NCBI GenBank assembly: GCA_937967685.1
Contig: CALBTX010000114.1
Span: 1-64,000, forward strand
Origin: an uncultured Bacillaceae bacterium
Lineage (GTDB): Bacteria > Bacillota > Bacilli > Caldalkalibacillales > Caldalkalibacillaceae
Direction: 5' to 3'
Length of the DNA stretch: 64,000 nucleotides
In this document: positions 36,295-45,125 of the stretch, piece by piece
Position numbering within the stretch: position 1 is the stretch's first letter
How the letters are laid out: each line of letters begins with the position of its first letter
Translations under genes and position numbers: made by a program
Notes under the pieces: generated by a model
Databases searched by the model: none
Seen by the model: only the letters and a program-made list of their open reading frames with translations
What the model was told of the DNA's origin: nothing

Positions 36295-36318
36295 CCCCTT
36301 CAATTGGAGTTGAAGAGG
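36295..36318 (-). promoter_or_regulatory. Hairpin sequestering the trpE Shine-Dalgarno
   Basis: In minus-strand RNA CCUCUUCAA pairs over nine positions (one G-U) with UUGAAGGGG, loop CUCCAA. The 3' arm contains the trpE ribosome site. This parallels the hairpin through which TRAP reduces trpE translation in B. subtilis. Confidence 0.75.
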
Positions 36319-36400
36319 AATCAAGAGAGGATCTGGACATGCCCGAGGAGGAAATGCATTTGGGAGTATGGCGCGGACAAATGGACAAGCAAACGCCCTT

Positions 36401-36430
36401 AAAAAATAAAAACAGGGCCCGGAAGCCCTG
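36401..36430 (-). terminator. trp leader attenuator terminator
   Basis: CAGGGC and GCCCTG arms (36413-36430) with a short loop, followed on the minus strand by TTTTTATTTTTT. Its 5' arm GCAGGGCU can instead pair with AGCCUAGC (complement of 36516-36523) in the TRAP site, giving the antiterminator. Confidence 0.9.
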
Positions 36431-36510
36431 CGCATGTTTCCTTGAAGACATACTTCAAACTTGGGACGATCTGCAGTCGTTGCTTTGACCGTCTCAAGTA
36501 GAAAGACGTT

Positions 36511-36563
36511 CTCCTGCTAGGCTCTCCTCTGCTCAACTCTCTCCACTTTGCTAAACTCTACTC
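36511..36563 (-). promoter_or_regulatory. TRAP-binding site of the trp leader, eleven triplets
   Basis: Minus-strand RNA carries eleven (G/U/A)AG triplets whose plus-strand complements begin at 36511, 36517, 36522, 36527, 36532, 36537, 36541, 36546, 36551, 36556 and 36561. The 4-6 base period matches RNA wrapped around the 11-mer TRAP ring. Nine are GAG or UAG with clear spacing; the one at 36546 is AAG. TRAP itself is encoded at 45746-45970. TRAP binding would hide the antiterminator arm at 36516-36523. Confidence 0.9.
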
Positions 36564-36656
36564 ATGCTTTAATGCAACTCGTAAATCCTTTTAAATCAAC
36601 TCAACATGATATGAAACGCTATGTTATGAATCGCTCCCTCATATGCTGTTAATTGG

Positions 36657-36686
36657 ATTTTAACTTAAAGCATAGGGTGACGTCAA
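36657..36686 (-). promoter_or_regulatory. Promoter of the trp leader
   Basis: TTGACG (complement of 36681-36686) and TAAAAT (complement of 36657-36662), spacer 18. It lies directly after the sat stop codon and starts a leader of about 365 nt. The rest of the 418-base sat-trpE gap holds the TRAP site, attenuator and ribosome-site hairpin, and no gene. Confidence 0.7.
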
Positions 36687-36703
36687 GCAATTTAAGCATG
36701 TGT

Positions 36704-38434
36704 CTACTTTTTGACACTTTCTTTCTGCTCGGCGGGTTCGTCGCTCCCTCTGTACCGAGCGTACGGCAAGGGATTCCACGTCCGGTATGCCAAATCTTCT
36801 TTGCGCAATGCTGCCGGAATTTCATCCAGAATTTTTTTGGCGGCAGCAAGCTCGCGTTGTGCCTCTTCCTTGTCCTGGTACATGAATTCATCTGAAGCTG
36901 TCTCAGGCGCTTGCGCCACTTTTTCTTCCAAGTCCTCTACAACCATTTTTTGTTGGGATCTCATGGCATCGCGGGCTTGCTTTCTCCATTCTGGATGCAG
37001 ATCACGGTTGGTATCTCCTATTGAACTGAATTCTTCAAACACTTCACTGTAGACGCGATCGGCATTGAGCCTCACATCCATCACCGCGGCTTCCAAGTCA
37101 CGTATATTCAGCTCATCAGGGCTTAACGGCACATCGCGCTTCGGACCGCCCAATCTTGTTCTTTCCAGATAGAAGGGGAAAGTGCCTTTAACGATTTTGC
37201 CTACAGGGGAGATCGACTGCTTGTTTTCGTCAACACCTTTAGGCTGGATGCCCTGCATGGCGATGCGAGCAGACTCTGGCCGGACGATTTCCTTGGGCGG
37301 CAAGATGCCATGGCGCAGCATTTCGCGAATATTCGTTCCCGAGATGTTAATGCGCAAGCTATCATCGTGGCGGCACGTTTGCACGGTTGCCAGACTCGCA
37401 CAACGCAGGCAATAGAAAACTTCGTGGAACAGGCGAATATCAATCCCCATTTCTTCCGGGGTAAATTCATCGAATATCGAATGGCTGGCATACTTGTCGT
37501 AATAGTCCCCGATACCGGCATGGTCACGGCCGATCAGCGCGTGGGTACAACCATAGTTTTTCATGATCAGCGCGTGCAACACGGCTTCACGGGGACCGGC
37601 AAAAATATATGTCACCCTTAACGGAGAAAGAATGGACCGTTCTTTCGGATAATAAGTCTCGATCACACTCCGATAAGCCAGCATGCGGAATTCATGGCGG
37701 GTATACTCTCGTTTGGCCATTTCCACCAGCGGCTGGAGCAGTAAACCGTCAATTTCTTCAAGCGCATTTCGGTGAATATATTCGTGACCGCGGTGCAAAG
37801 GATTGGCACCGGTAATAAATCCGGCAACAGAACGAAACTTCTTATCTTCATAAAATAAATGCCACGTATCTTTCGGTTCCATGCGCAATTTTTCAAAAGG
37901 ACCCCAATTCGCGCGGCGTAATAGTTTCAATGGCCCCCCTAACGCATATTCTCCCATTCGGCGGTAAATCGAATCAACACCGGGATGATTGCGATCATTC
38001 GTGCCGAAAAGATGGCGCGCGCGCTCTTCCTTATCATAAGCAAATATATCTTCGATTTTAAGGATGGCGACCGGCTCTTTCGTGTCATCAGCGAGAGCCA
38101 CTTCATCTCCAACCGACAGTGATTGAACCACTTCTTGATTGCGCTTGCCTATAGGAGCGAAGCTTAAGGGAACCGGCCAGATCAGGCCATTACTTAGCCG
38201 GCCGTTTTTAAGAACCGATTTGTAATCAGCTTCATTCATAAAACCCTCATTTGGTGATAGAACGCCGGTGGCAATCATTTCGATCGTGATCACTGCTTCT
38301 AAATCAACAACAATCATCGGCAGCTCTTTGGCCCTTGCTAGTTCCTCATCTCTTTCCCGTCCGGTTAAAACGGTATTGACTAGTTTCCCGCCGTGTGGCT
38401 TCTGCGGATAGTTGGCAAACAGTGCTTGATCCAT
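36704..38434 (-). CDS. sat: Sulfate adenylyltransferase with altered active-site motif and C-terminal extension
   Basis: 576 aa ATP sulfurylase (sulfate + ATP to APS + PPi). PUA-like N-terminal domain, then FITGANPLHRGH at 206-217 where the family normally has FQTRNPxHRAH, GRDHAG at 302-307, Cys342/Cys345/Cys354/His356 in the zinc-site pattern of bacterial enzymes, and SGTNIR at 365-370. The Arg of QTRNP is missing and one residue is inserted. Residues about 395-576 form a charged, helical tail not found in the 350-430 aa enzymes and without an APS-kinase P-loop. GGAGGAG sits before the ATG. It lies between aroB and trpE where B. subtilis has aroH. Confidence 0.85.
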   Translation of the reverse strand: MDQALFANYPQKPHGGKLVNTVLTGRERDEELARAKELPMIVVDLEAVITIEMIATGVLSPNEGFMNEADYKSVLKNGRLSNGLIWPVPLSFAPIGKRNQEVVQSLSVGDEVALADDTKEPVAILKIEDIFAYDKEERARHLFGTNDRNHPGVDSIYRRMGEYALGGPLKLLRRANWGPFEKLRMEPKDTWHLFYEDKKFRSVAGFITGANPLHRGHEYIHRNALEEIDGLLLQPLVEMAKREYTRHEFRMLAYRSVIETYYPKERSILSPLRVTYIFAGPREAVLHALIMKNYGCTHALIGRDHAGIGDYYDKYASHSIFDEFTPEEMGIDIRLFHEVFYCLRCASLATVQTCRHDDSLRINISGTNIREMLRHGILPPKEIVRPESARIAMQGIQPKGVDENKQSISPVGKIVKGTFPFYLERTRLGGPKRDVPLSPDELNIRDLEAAVMDVRLNADRVYSEVFEEFSSIGDTNRDLHPEWRKQARDAMRSQQKMVVEDLEEKVAQAPETASDEFMYQDKEEAQRELAAAKKILDEIPAALRKEDLAYRTWNPLPYARYRGSDEPAEQKESVKK

Positions 38435-38468
38435 TATGTTTCTCCTCCCCGTGAATCTTATTGAGTAT

Positions 38469-38765
38469 TTATCGCCTTTGATTTGCTGAACATAAACGGT
38501 ACTTCATTAAATGGATATGAAAAATGGCGATCGGTATGAAATGTTTGTTAGATGGTGTCAGAGACAAAACTTCCCGTTCTATTAAAATGATGAAAGAAAT
38601 CGGAAACGCTTTCACATCTGTAAAAAGATTCGCCAAGAGCATGCGCATGCTTTGACTGTCATGTTCGTTTTGCACGAAGATTATTTTTAATTCGATATTA
38701 ACATTTTTGGCCCAGTTAGAAAAGAGGGCAATTTTTTTAAAAAAAGGAAGTGTAAGTTTAATCAT
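38469..38765 (-). CDS. Possible HPr/Crh-like small protein
   Basis: 98 aa from ATG 38763-38765, with GGTGAG about nine bases upstream. Residues 7-44 can be aligned without gaps to Crh/HPr: ALF at 13-15 matches ALF of Crh, and Ser39 falls exactly at Ser46, in SQSMRMLL against AKSIMGLM. The His15 position is Phe8, so it could not pass on PTS phosphate, but might be a serine-kinase target as Crh is. The second half matches less well and may be degenerate. AT-richer than its neighbours. It precedes sat by 34 bases. Alternative: a chance ORF. Confidence 0.4.
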   Translation of the reverse strand: MIKLTLPFFKKIALFSNWAKNVNIELKIIFVQNEHDSQSMRMLLANLFTDVKAFPISFIILIEREVLSLTPSNKHFIPIAIFHIHLMKYRLCSANQRR

Positions 38766-38841
38766 TGGTTTTAGCTCACCTTTTGCATCAGGTTCACGAA
38801 GAGACACCTCTATCAGTTAAATGCATCAATGAATGCTTTCT

Positions 38842-39942
38842 TTATTTAGCTGAAGACCACGCTTTGACGATCAAAGCAGGTTCCACATCCCGAACCAATT
38901 CAGCCCGTCCGATTTCAGGCATCAGCACTAGATTCAGTGCGTTGCCCACCGCTTTTTTATCGGCATACATTTTATCAATCACTTGCTGGACATCCCAGGG
39001 CAGTTGCTGCCATGAAACGGGAAGACCGTATGCTTCGAGCAAGCGTATCACCTGTTCGGCCAAATCGTTTTTCTCGTACACATATTCACTCACTTTGGCG
39101 GCCAAGACCATTCCGATGGAAACGGCTTCCCCGTGAGTCAAAGCGCCATATTTCCCCAGCGCTTCAAAAGCATGGGCAAATGTATGACCATAATTCAAGA
39201 TGGCCCGCCTTCCCTGCTCCTTTTCATCTTCAGCCACGACAGCACTTTTGATTGCACAGGCCCGGCCGATCGCTTTAGAGATGTAAGGCTCTTCCAGAGC
39301 CAAACATGGCTTGCGATAGATCCACAACCATTCAGCGAAATCCGCATCCTGAATAAAGGCATGTTTAAGCACTTCGGCAAAGCCGGACCGGATTTGTCTT
39401 TTTGGTAAAGTGGCCAGCGTTTTCGTATCATAAATGACTGCCAACGGCTGATAAAAAGCGCCGATTAAATTTTTGCCCAATGTATGGTTGATGGCCACCT
39501 TCCCTCCCACGCTGCTGTCATGAGCCAAAAGGGTTGTCGGCAGCTGGACAAAGGGGATGCCGCGCATAAACGTGCTGGCCACAAAGCCGGCCAAATCACC
39601 GACCACGCCTCCGCCCAAGGCCAAGACGACGCTTTTCCGATCCAGCTTTTGTTCGAGGGCATAGGTGATCACTTGTTCATACACCTGTAAGGATTTGGAT
39701 GATTCTCCCGCGGGCACGGCATATCGCCAAACTGAATAGCCGGCGTCTGCCAGTCTTTGCTGGAGTCCATGGCCGTAAAGAGCGTCAACCTGCTCATCGG
39801 TGACGATCAATAACTTCCGGTTTGTATCGATAGGCAGCCGCTGTAAATAAAAAGCGATGTTAGCTAGCAGATCATCTCCGATCCAGATCGGGTAAGCCTT
39901 CTCCCCCAAAGGTACGGTTAAAGATTGGACGGTTGTTCCCAT
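38842..39942 (-). CDS. aroB: 3-dehydroquinate synthase
   Basis: 366 aa NAD- and zinc-dependent enzyme. ALGGGVVGDLAGFVASTFMRG (NAD site), QLPTTLLAHDSSVGGKVAIN, RSGFAEVLKHAFI, LNYGHTFAHAFE and HGEAVSIGM with zinc-binding His residues are intact. The ATG directly follows the aroC stop codon (TAAATG). Confidence 0.96.
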   Translation of the reverse strand: MGTTVQSLTVPLGEKAYPIWIGDDLLANIAFYLQRLPIDTNRKLLIVTDEQVDALYGHGLQQRLADAGYSVWRYAVPAGESSKSLQVYEQVITYALEQKLDRKSVVLALGGGVVGDLAGFVASTFMRGIPFVQLPTTLLAHDSSVGGKVAINHTLGKNLIGAFYQPLAVIYDTKTLATLPKRQIRSGFAEVLKHAFIQDADFAEWLWIYRKPCLALEEPYISKAIGRACAIKSAVVAEDEKEQGRRAILNYGHTFAHAFEALGKYGALTHGEAVSIGMVLAAKVSEYVYEKNDLAEQVIRLLEAYGLPVSWQQLPWDVQQVIDKMYADKKAVGNALNLVLMPEIGRAELVRDVEPALIVKAWSSAK

Positions 39943-41115
39943 TTAAAATTGTTTCGCCTCCTCCACATACTCCCGCAAATGACGAGCCATTTCCCGCACA
40001 TCATCCTGCCCGAACTTTTCACAAAAGGCGTTGGCCACTTCCCAAGCGACAACCGCTTCGGCGACCACGCTGGCAGCGGGCACGGCACAGCTGTCCGAAC
40101 GTTCAATGCTGGCCGCAAAAGGTTCTTTCGTATCGATGTCCACACTTTGCAGCGGTTTGTATAACGTCGGAATCGGCTTCATGACGCCCCGAACAATGAT
40201 GGGCATCCCGTTCGTCATGCCCCCTTCGAAACCGCCGAGACGATTCGTTTTGCGATAATAGCCCCGTTCAGCGGACCAGGCAATTTCATCGTGCACCCGA
40301 CTGCCCGGTCTTTTGGCCGCTTCAAAACCGATGCCGATTTCCACGCCCTTAAAAGCGTTAATGCTTAATACGGCCTGTCCGATACGACCGTCCAGTTTAC
40401 GATCCCAATGCACGTGACTGCCCAAACCGACAGGGACACCCTCAACAATCACTTCGACAATGCCGCCGACAGAATCGCCTTCATTCTTCGCCTGATCAAT
40501 TTCTTTCATCATGTCCCGGGCGGCCTGTTCGTCCAAACAGCGCACAGGGGATGCTTCTGAGATTTGTTGTATTTGCTGAATGGTTTTATTTTCCAGCACA
40601 TCCGGATTCGCTGCAACAGAACCGATGCGGACCACATGACCAGCGACATGAATGCCGAAATGTTGAAGCAATTTTTTGGCCACGGCTCCGCAAGCGACAC
40701 GTATAGCCGTCTCCCTGGCACTGGAGCGTTCCAATATGTTGCGCATATCCCTGTGCTTATATTTGAGGGCGCCGTTCAGATCGGCGTGTCCCGGACGCGG
40801 CCTGGAGACCCTGCGCTTGCCGACGACGTCTTCCGCCAAAGGGTCCGCACTCATTAATTGCTGCCAATTGCGCCAATCTTTATTTTCTATCACTAAACCG
40901 ATGGGAGCCCCGGTTGTTTTCCCGTCACGGACTCCAGCGGTAATCTGCACTTGATCTTTCTCAATTTGCATGCGGCGTCCCCGGCCGTATCCCTTTTGCC
41001 TTCTCTGCAATTCAACATTGATGTCTTCTTTCAATAAAGGAAGATGGGCCGGCACGCCCTCGAGTATGGCCATTAACTGAGGGCCATGTGACTCTCCCGA
41101 AGTTAAATATCTCAT
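39943..41115 (-). CDS. aroC: Chorismate synthase
   Basis: 390 aa (aroF in B. subtilis naming). [20 protein letters not shown] start, [40 protein letters not shown] and the C-terminal [13 protein letters not shown] are hallmarks of this FMN enzyme. The ATG at 41113-41115 is preferred to a TTG one codon earlier. Its ribosome site AGGAGGTCTATTT is present twice in tandem. Confidence 0.96.
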   Translation of the reverse strand: MRYLTSGESHGPQLMAILEGVPAHLPLLKEDINVELQRRQKGYGRGRRMQIEKDQVQITAGVRDGKTTGAPIGLVIENKDWRNWQQLMSADPLAEDVVGKRRVSRPRPGHADLNGALKYKHRDMRNILERSSARETAIRVACGAVAKKLLQHFGIHVAGHVVRIGSVAANPDVLENKTIQQIQQISEASPVRCLDEQAARDMMKEIDQAKNEGDSVGGIVEVIVEGVPVGLGSHVHWDRKLDGRIGQAVLSINAFKGVEIGIGFEAAKRPGSRVHDEIAWSAERGYYRKTNRLGGFEGGMTNGMPIIVRGVMKPIPTLYKPLQSVDIDTKEPFAASIERSDSCAVPAASVVAEAVVAWEVANAFCEKFGQDDVREMARHLREYVEEAKQF

Positions 41116-41116
41116 C

Positions 41117-41144
41117 AAATAGACCTCCTGAAATAGACCTCCTG
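41117..41144. repeat. Tandem 14-bp duplication of the aroC ribosome-binding site
   Basis: AAATAGACCTCCTG at 41117-41130 is repeated exactly at 41131-41144. On the minus strand this gives two consecutive CAGGAGGTCTATTT units, so two Shine-Dalgarno sequences stand before aroC, the nearer one eight bases from the ATG. Confidence 0.95.
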
Positions 41145-41198
41145 CTTTAACCTTTCATCATTATAGCCGAAAAGACTGAAAAATGATATGTTCACGGG

Positions 41199-41975
41199 TT
41201 ATAATTTGCGGTAAAAAAAAGGCGCTTCCGGTTCCAAACCGAATGTTTCAGGATAAAAAATTTGCTCCGTACTGCCGACAAATAAGACCCCGCCGTTGCG
41301 CAACGATTGGGAAAAATGCTGAAAAAGTCGTCTCTTCGCTTCTTCTGTAAAATAGATGAGCACATTGCGGCATAAAATTAAATCAAGACCTTTTGGAAAG
41401 GGATCGGCCAACAAATTGTGCCGGTCAAACGTCACCCTCGACTTGATCTTCTCGGATAAGACATAACTTCCCGTTTCATGTTCAAAATAAGTGCGCAACA
41501 AGTGAGCGGGAACATGTTGAACGGCGCGTTGAACATATATGCCTTGTTTCGCTTTGTCGATGGCCGCCTGGTCGATATCCGTCGCTTGAACATGAATCTG
41601 TTCCAGCGGCATCAACCGGCTCAGTAACATGACCAAAGAATAAGGTTCTTCTCCGGTCGAACAGGCCGCACTCCAGATCTTCAAAGGCGAACGATGTTGC
41701 AACAAACGCGGTAAAATTTTTCTTTCCAACACCTGCCATCTTTCCGGGTTGCGAAAAAATTCGGAGACATTAATGGTCATCCGGTCCATAAATTCATTCA
41801 ACAGTTCAGGATCTTTGATCAACGCATCGTAATACGCAGCGAAAGAAGCAAATCCCCTTTTTTGTCTTAAAGAAGTTAAACGTCTTTTCATCTGAGGTTG
41901 CTTGTATTGATTTAAGTCAATGCCTGTATGGCGTTTCACTCGCTGTTTAAATTGCTCGAAATCATCCATCCCCAC
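41199..41975 (-). CDS. cheR: Chemotaxis protein methyltransferase CheR
   Basis: 258 aa. All-helical N-terminal domain with LTSLRQKRGFASFAAYYDAL, then the SAM-binding domain with INVSEFFRNPERW, WSAACSTGEEPYSLVM, and LILCRNVLIYF. Methylates glutamates of chemoreceptors. I chose the GTG at 41973-41975, ten bases after GGGAGG, because the longer frame to 41993 runs into the ndk terminator. Position before aroC matches B. subtilis. Confidence 0.92.
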   Translation of the reverse strand: MGMDDFEQFKQRVKRHTGIDLNQYKQPQMKRRLTSLRQKRGFASFAAYYDALIKDPELLNEFMDRMTINVSEFFRNPERWQVLERKILPRLLQHRSPLKIWSAACSTGEEPYSLVMLLSRLMPLEQIHVQATDIDQAAIDKAKQGIYVQRAVQHVPAHLLRTYFEHETGSYVLSEKIKSRVTFDRHNLLADPFPKGLDLILCRNVLIYFTEEAKRRLFQHFSQSLRNGGVLFVGSTEQIFYPETFGLEPEAPFFYRKL

Positions 41976-41993
41976 CGATGATGGCCCTCCCAT

Positions 41994-42017
41994 TGAAAAA
42001 AGCCCTTAAGCAGGGCT
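41994..42017 (-). terminator. Terminator after ndk
   Basis: AAAGCCC and GGGCTTT arms around a short loop (minus strand of 42001-42020) followed by TTTTTT. It lies immediately before the cheR ribosome site, so cheR needs readthrough or its own promoter. Confidence 0.75.
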
Positions 42018-42041
42018 TTCCATTCGTTTCATGATCAAACT

Positions 42042-42491
42042 TTATACCCACTTATTCATCTCTCGGGAATATGTAAGCAACTCATCATCCTCAAAAAATA
42101 GCTTGATCTCCCTTTCCGCGCTCTCGGGAGAATCCGAGCCATGAATGACATTCATGCTCACCTGAACAGCATAATCCCCGCGGATCGTCCCCGGTGCCGC
42201 TTCGGCTGGATTGGTCGCCCCCATCATTCCTCGGGCCGCCTTGATCACATTCTCGCCTTCCCACACCATGGCGAAAACCGGTCCGGAAGTAATAAAATCG
42301 ACGAGTTCGCCAAAAAAAGGTTTATCCTTATGTTCACCATAATGCTCCTCGGCCAAGTCCCGGGAGATGTGCATCAGTTTGGCACCAACCAATTGAAAAC
42401 CTTTGTGCTCAAAGCGACTGATAATGCTGCCTATCAGATTGCGTTGAACGCCGTCAGGCTTGACCATGATAAATGTTTGTTCGACTGCCAT
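42042..42491 (-). CDS. ndk: Nucleoside diphosphate kinase
   Basis: 149 aa. [15 protein letters not shown] start, and the active-site histidine in [13 protein letters not shown] with the Ser/Asp around it. Balances NTP and dNTP pools. AGGAG nine bases before the ATG at 42489-42491; the TTG three codons earlier overlaps that site. Confidence 0.97.
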   Translation of the reverse strand: MAVEQTFIMVKPDGVQRNLIGSIISRFEHKGFQLVGAKLMHISRDLAEEHYGEHKDKPFFGELVDFITSGPVFAMVWEGENVIKAARGMMGATNPAEAAPGTIRGDYAVQVSMNVIHGSDSPESAEREIKLFFEDDELLTYSREMNKWV

Positions 42492-42608
42492 ATCTACCAA
42501 CTCCTATCTCTGCCACATTTTTAAGCAATAGCGTCACAATTATGGCTAAGCAAAATCGCGGTAACTACGGGAGAATTGTACCAAATATCATTATTGAAAG
42601 CAATTCAA

Positions 42609-43568
42609 TCAAAATGTGCGTTGTTCAATAAACCCGGCTATTTGAGAAAAAATATCCTTGCTATCGTGGTCGTGCAAATGATTCAGGGATTCACGCGCCT
42701 TATGCAGGTACTTTTGGGCGATTTCCTTCGCTCTATGGATTCCCCCGCTGTTCAGCACCAGATCAATAATATGTTTAATATCGGGATGGCCGCTATTAAA
42801 CTCTTGGATAATGTGATTTTTTACTGACGCATTTTCCATAGAAAGCAAAACAGGCAGGGTAATATTTCCTTGTAATAAATCGTTGCCCGCTGGTTTACCT
42901 AACTGCTGCTCGGTTCCCGTCAAATCCAAAATATCGTCCGTGATCTGAAAGGCCATGCCCACATTGTAACCATAGCGGTATAACGCCTGAACGATGTCTT
43001 CTTTCGCACCACAGGCCAAAGCCCCCAGCTGGCAGCTGATGGCCATTAAAAGTGCCGTCTTGCGTTTAATCCTTAACAAATACGTTTTTAGGGACTGGTT
43101 CCATTCATACAAACACTTGATTTGCTCGATTTCCCCGATGCACATATTGACAATCGCCTTGGAGAGAATTTGATGGATGCGCACATTTTCAAGTTTACTG
43201 ATATAACCGACAGCTTGGGAGAGGATATAATTTCCCGTATACATCGCCACCCGGTTATCCCATTTAGATTTCACCGTTAACTGACCGCGCCGAATATCGG
43301 CATCATCGACGACGTCGTCATGGACGAGAGAAGACATGTGCACCAATTCCAAAGCAACGGCGATATATTTTAAGCGATTGATGTCATAGTTGCCGCTTTT
43401 ACCGCCCAGAAGCACAAAAATAGGCCGGATTCTTTTACCGCCCGCTTTTAGTAGGTGGGAAGAAGCTTCAGTCATCAATGGATCCGGGCTGTGCACTGAT
43501 TTGTACAGTTCCCGCTCAATAAACTGCATGTCTGTTTTTAATTTTTTGTAGATGTTCAACAAATTCAT
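42609..43568 (-). CDS. hepT: Heptaprenyl diphosphate synthase component II
   Basis: 319 aa trans-prenyltransferase. First Asp-rich motif DDVVDDADIRRG, second DDILD in FQITDDILDLTG, and GGKRIRP near 43. Catalytic partner of HepS; makes the C35 side chain of menaquinone-7. Its start overlaps the menG stop (ATGA) with AGGAG upstream. Confidence 0.95.
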   Translation of the reverse strand: MNLLNIYKKLKTDMQFIERELYKSVHSPDPLMTEASSHLLKAGGKRIRPIFVLLGGKSGNYDINRLKYIAVALELVHMSSLVHDDVVDDADIRRGQLTVKSKWDNRVAMYTGNYILSQAVGYISKLENVRIHQILSKAIVNMCIGEIEQIKCLYEWNQSLKTYLLRIKRKTALLMAISCQLGALACGAKEDIVQALYRYGYNVGMAFQITDDILDLTGTEQQLGKPAGNDLLQGNITLPVLLSMENASVKNHIIQEFNSGHPDIKHIIDLVLNSGGIHRAKEIAQKYLHKARESLNHLHDHDSKDIFSQIAGFIEQRTF

Positions 43569-44302
43569 TGATGATTCTCCTGCTTCTCAGCGTATTGCGG
43601 CTTGTAGCCAATATGCAACGCTGCAATACCCCCGGTTAATAAGTGCGTTTCAACTCGCTCCAAACCGACTTCTTCAAAAATGCGGGCCAATGCTTTATGG
43701 TCAGGAAAATGCTTCAAGGATTCGGGAAGCCAGCTGTATTGATCATACCGATTGGCGAACAATTTGCCCAAAAACGGCAGCAAGTGATTGAAATAAAAGT
43801 AATACAACTGTTTGAAAACTGGAACGACAGGCTTGGACAATTCTAAGGAAACGACCATGCCGCCCGGTTTGACCACCCGTCTCATTTCCGACAATACCTG
43901 TTTCACATCGGGGACATTCCTGAGTGCAAAACCGATCGTTGCATAATGAAACGAATGATCGGCATAAGGCAAAGCCATCGCGTTGCCTAATTTCAATTCA
44001 ATGTGATTAAACCCGGCTTTTTCCATCTTTTGAGCGCCGATATCCAACATGTTTTGACTAAAATCTAAGCCGACGACTTGTCCTTCTTTGCCCACCGCTT
44101 CCGCCAAAGCGAGCGTCCAATCACCCGTTCCACAGCATACATCGATCGCTTTCTCGCCTTTAGCCACATTCATTTTTTTCATGCTGAATTTACGCCAGGC
44201 TCTATGCCGGCGAAAGCTGAGCACCGTATTCATCATGTCATATTTATCGGCGATCGTTTCAAATACGTGGTGCACATATTGTTCTTTTGATGACTTGTTC
44301 AT
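43565..44302 (-). CDS. menG: Demethylmenaquinone methyltransferase
   Basis: 245 aa SAM-dependent methyltransferase (ubiE/menG, menH in B. subtilis). VHHVFETIADKYDMMNTVLSF region, VCCGTGDWTLAL (SAM motif I), ALRNVPDVKQVLSEMRRVVKPGG. Last step of menaquinone synthesis, fitting its place between the two heptaprenyl synthase subunits and the menaquinone-using QcrABC complex. Confidence 0.95.
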   Translation of the reverse strand: MNKSSKEQYVHHVFETIADKYDMMNTVLSFRRHRAWRKFSMKKMNVAKGEKAIDVCCGTGDWTLALAEAVGKEGQVVGLDFSQNMLDIGAQKMEKAGFNHIELKLGNAMALPYADHSFHYATIGFALRNVPDVKQVLSEMRRVVKPGGMVVSLELSKPVVPVFKQLYYFYFNHLLPFLGKLFANRYDQYSWLPESLKHFPDHKALARIFEEVGLERVETHLLTGGIAALHIGYKPQYAEKQENHQ

Positions 44303-44338
44303 CGTTTCTCCTCACCTTATGTCAGCCTGACCCCTTCT

Positions 44339-45049
44339 TTATGAGCCGATCAACATGTGTTCCTGTTGGGTTTTGTCCAACCAGAGACGAAATTCACTTT
44401 GAACATCTTTTTCAAATTGTTTTAATTGACGGTCCAGGTGCTGGATGATTTGTTCAAGAGAAACTTTCTCATCACGGTAGGCTCTATAAAATTTCGTCTT
44501 TAGAAACAGTCGGTAAACTTCATACCATTTGTCTTCTGCATCATGCCACGATAAAACCGCGTTTGGCAATTGACTTCTCGCCTCTATCAATCCGCTCACA
44601 AGATCTTTCTCTGATAAAGCATCTCTATGCTGGTGTAACTTCATTTTAAATTCATTCACCGATTTCAACACTTTGGCAAAGCCCTCAATTAAATGGTTCT
44701 GTTTCTTTTGCGCCAAATAATAATAATAATAACTGCTGAAAAAATCGCCGGACAACACGGTTAATTGACGGTTTTTGATCGCTTTTTCATCTTCAATTTT
44801 TTCCGTCCCGACGTTGTCCATACAATCAAGTCCGAGTTGAATCAACATTTGACACACACAATACATTTCCCGAATTTCCTGGGTAAAGCCTTTCGCTCTC
44901 AAAAATAAGTAAATGAAGTGCATTTGAAAAAAATCGATTTCCGGGTAAGCCACATATTGATTCGCATACGGATGAAAGGTGTTTTTCTTGACGACCTCGA
45001 TCATCTGCAATAATTCATCCTGATATCTGGACTGGTATATAATCTCCAT
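44339..45049 (-). CDS. hepS: Heptaprenyl diphosphate synthase component I
   Basis: 236 aa, the non-catalytic small subunit of the synthase. Family identity rests on helical composition, on segments such as QLGLDCMDNV and TVLSGDFFSSYYYYYLAQ, and on position before menG-hepT (gerCA in B. subtilis). ATG 45047-45049 has GGAGGAG eight bases upstream. Confidence 0.9.
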   Translation of the reverse strand: MEIIYQSRYQDELLQMIEVVKKNTFHPYANQYVAYPEIDFFQMHFIYLFLRAKGFTQEIREMYCVCQMLIQLGLDCMDNVGTEKIEDEKAIKNRQLTVLSGDFFSSYYYYYLAQKKQNHLIEGFAKVLKSVNEFKMKLHQHRDALSEKDLVSGLIEARSQLPNAVLSWHDAEDKWYEVYRLFLKTKFYRAYRDEKVSLEQIIQHLDRQLKQFEKDVQSEFRLWLDKTQQEHMLIGS

Positions 45050-45125
45050 GTTTGGCTCCTCCAACACACATGACTAGCAAAATGCCCATCGTTCATGCCT
45101 ATCAGTATACCACAAAACCGGTGCA

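Noticed and set aside
34708..36435. TrpE with a 50-residue N-terminal extension
   Set aside because: The extension crosses the attenuator terminator and ribosome-site hairpin; the ATG at 36285 has the proper ribosome site.
38435..38841. SAM (S-box) riboswitch or CymR-type control before sat
   Set aside because: No S-box core or terminator is visible in this stretch; instead there is a possible small ORF.
38765..39136. 123-codon plus-strand ORF opposite aroB
   Set aside because: Antisense to aroB over most of its length; composition is that of a shadow frame.
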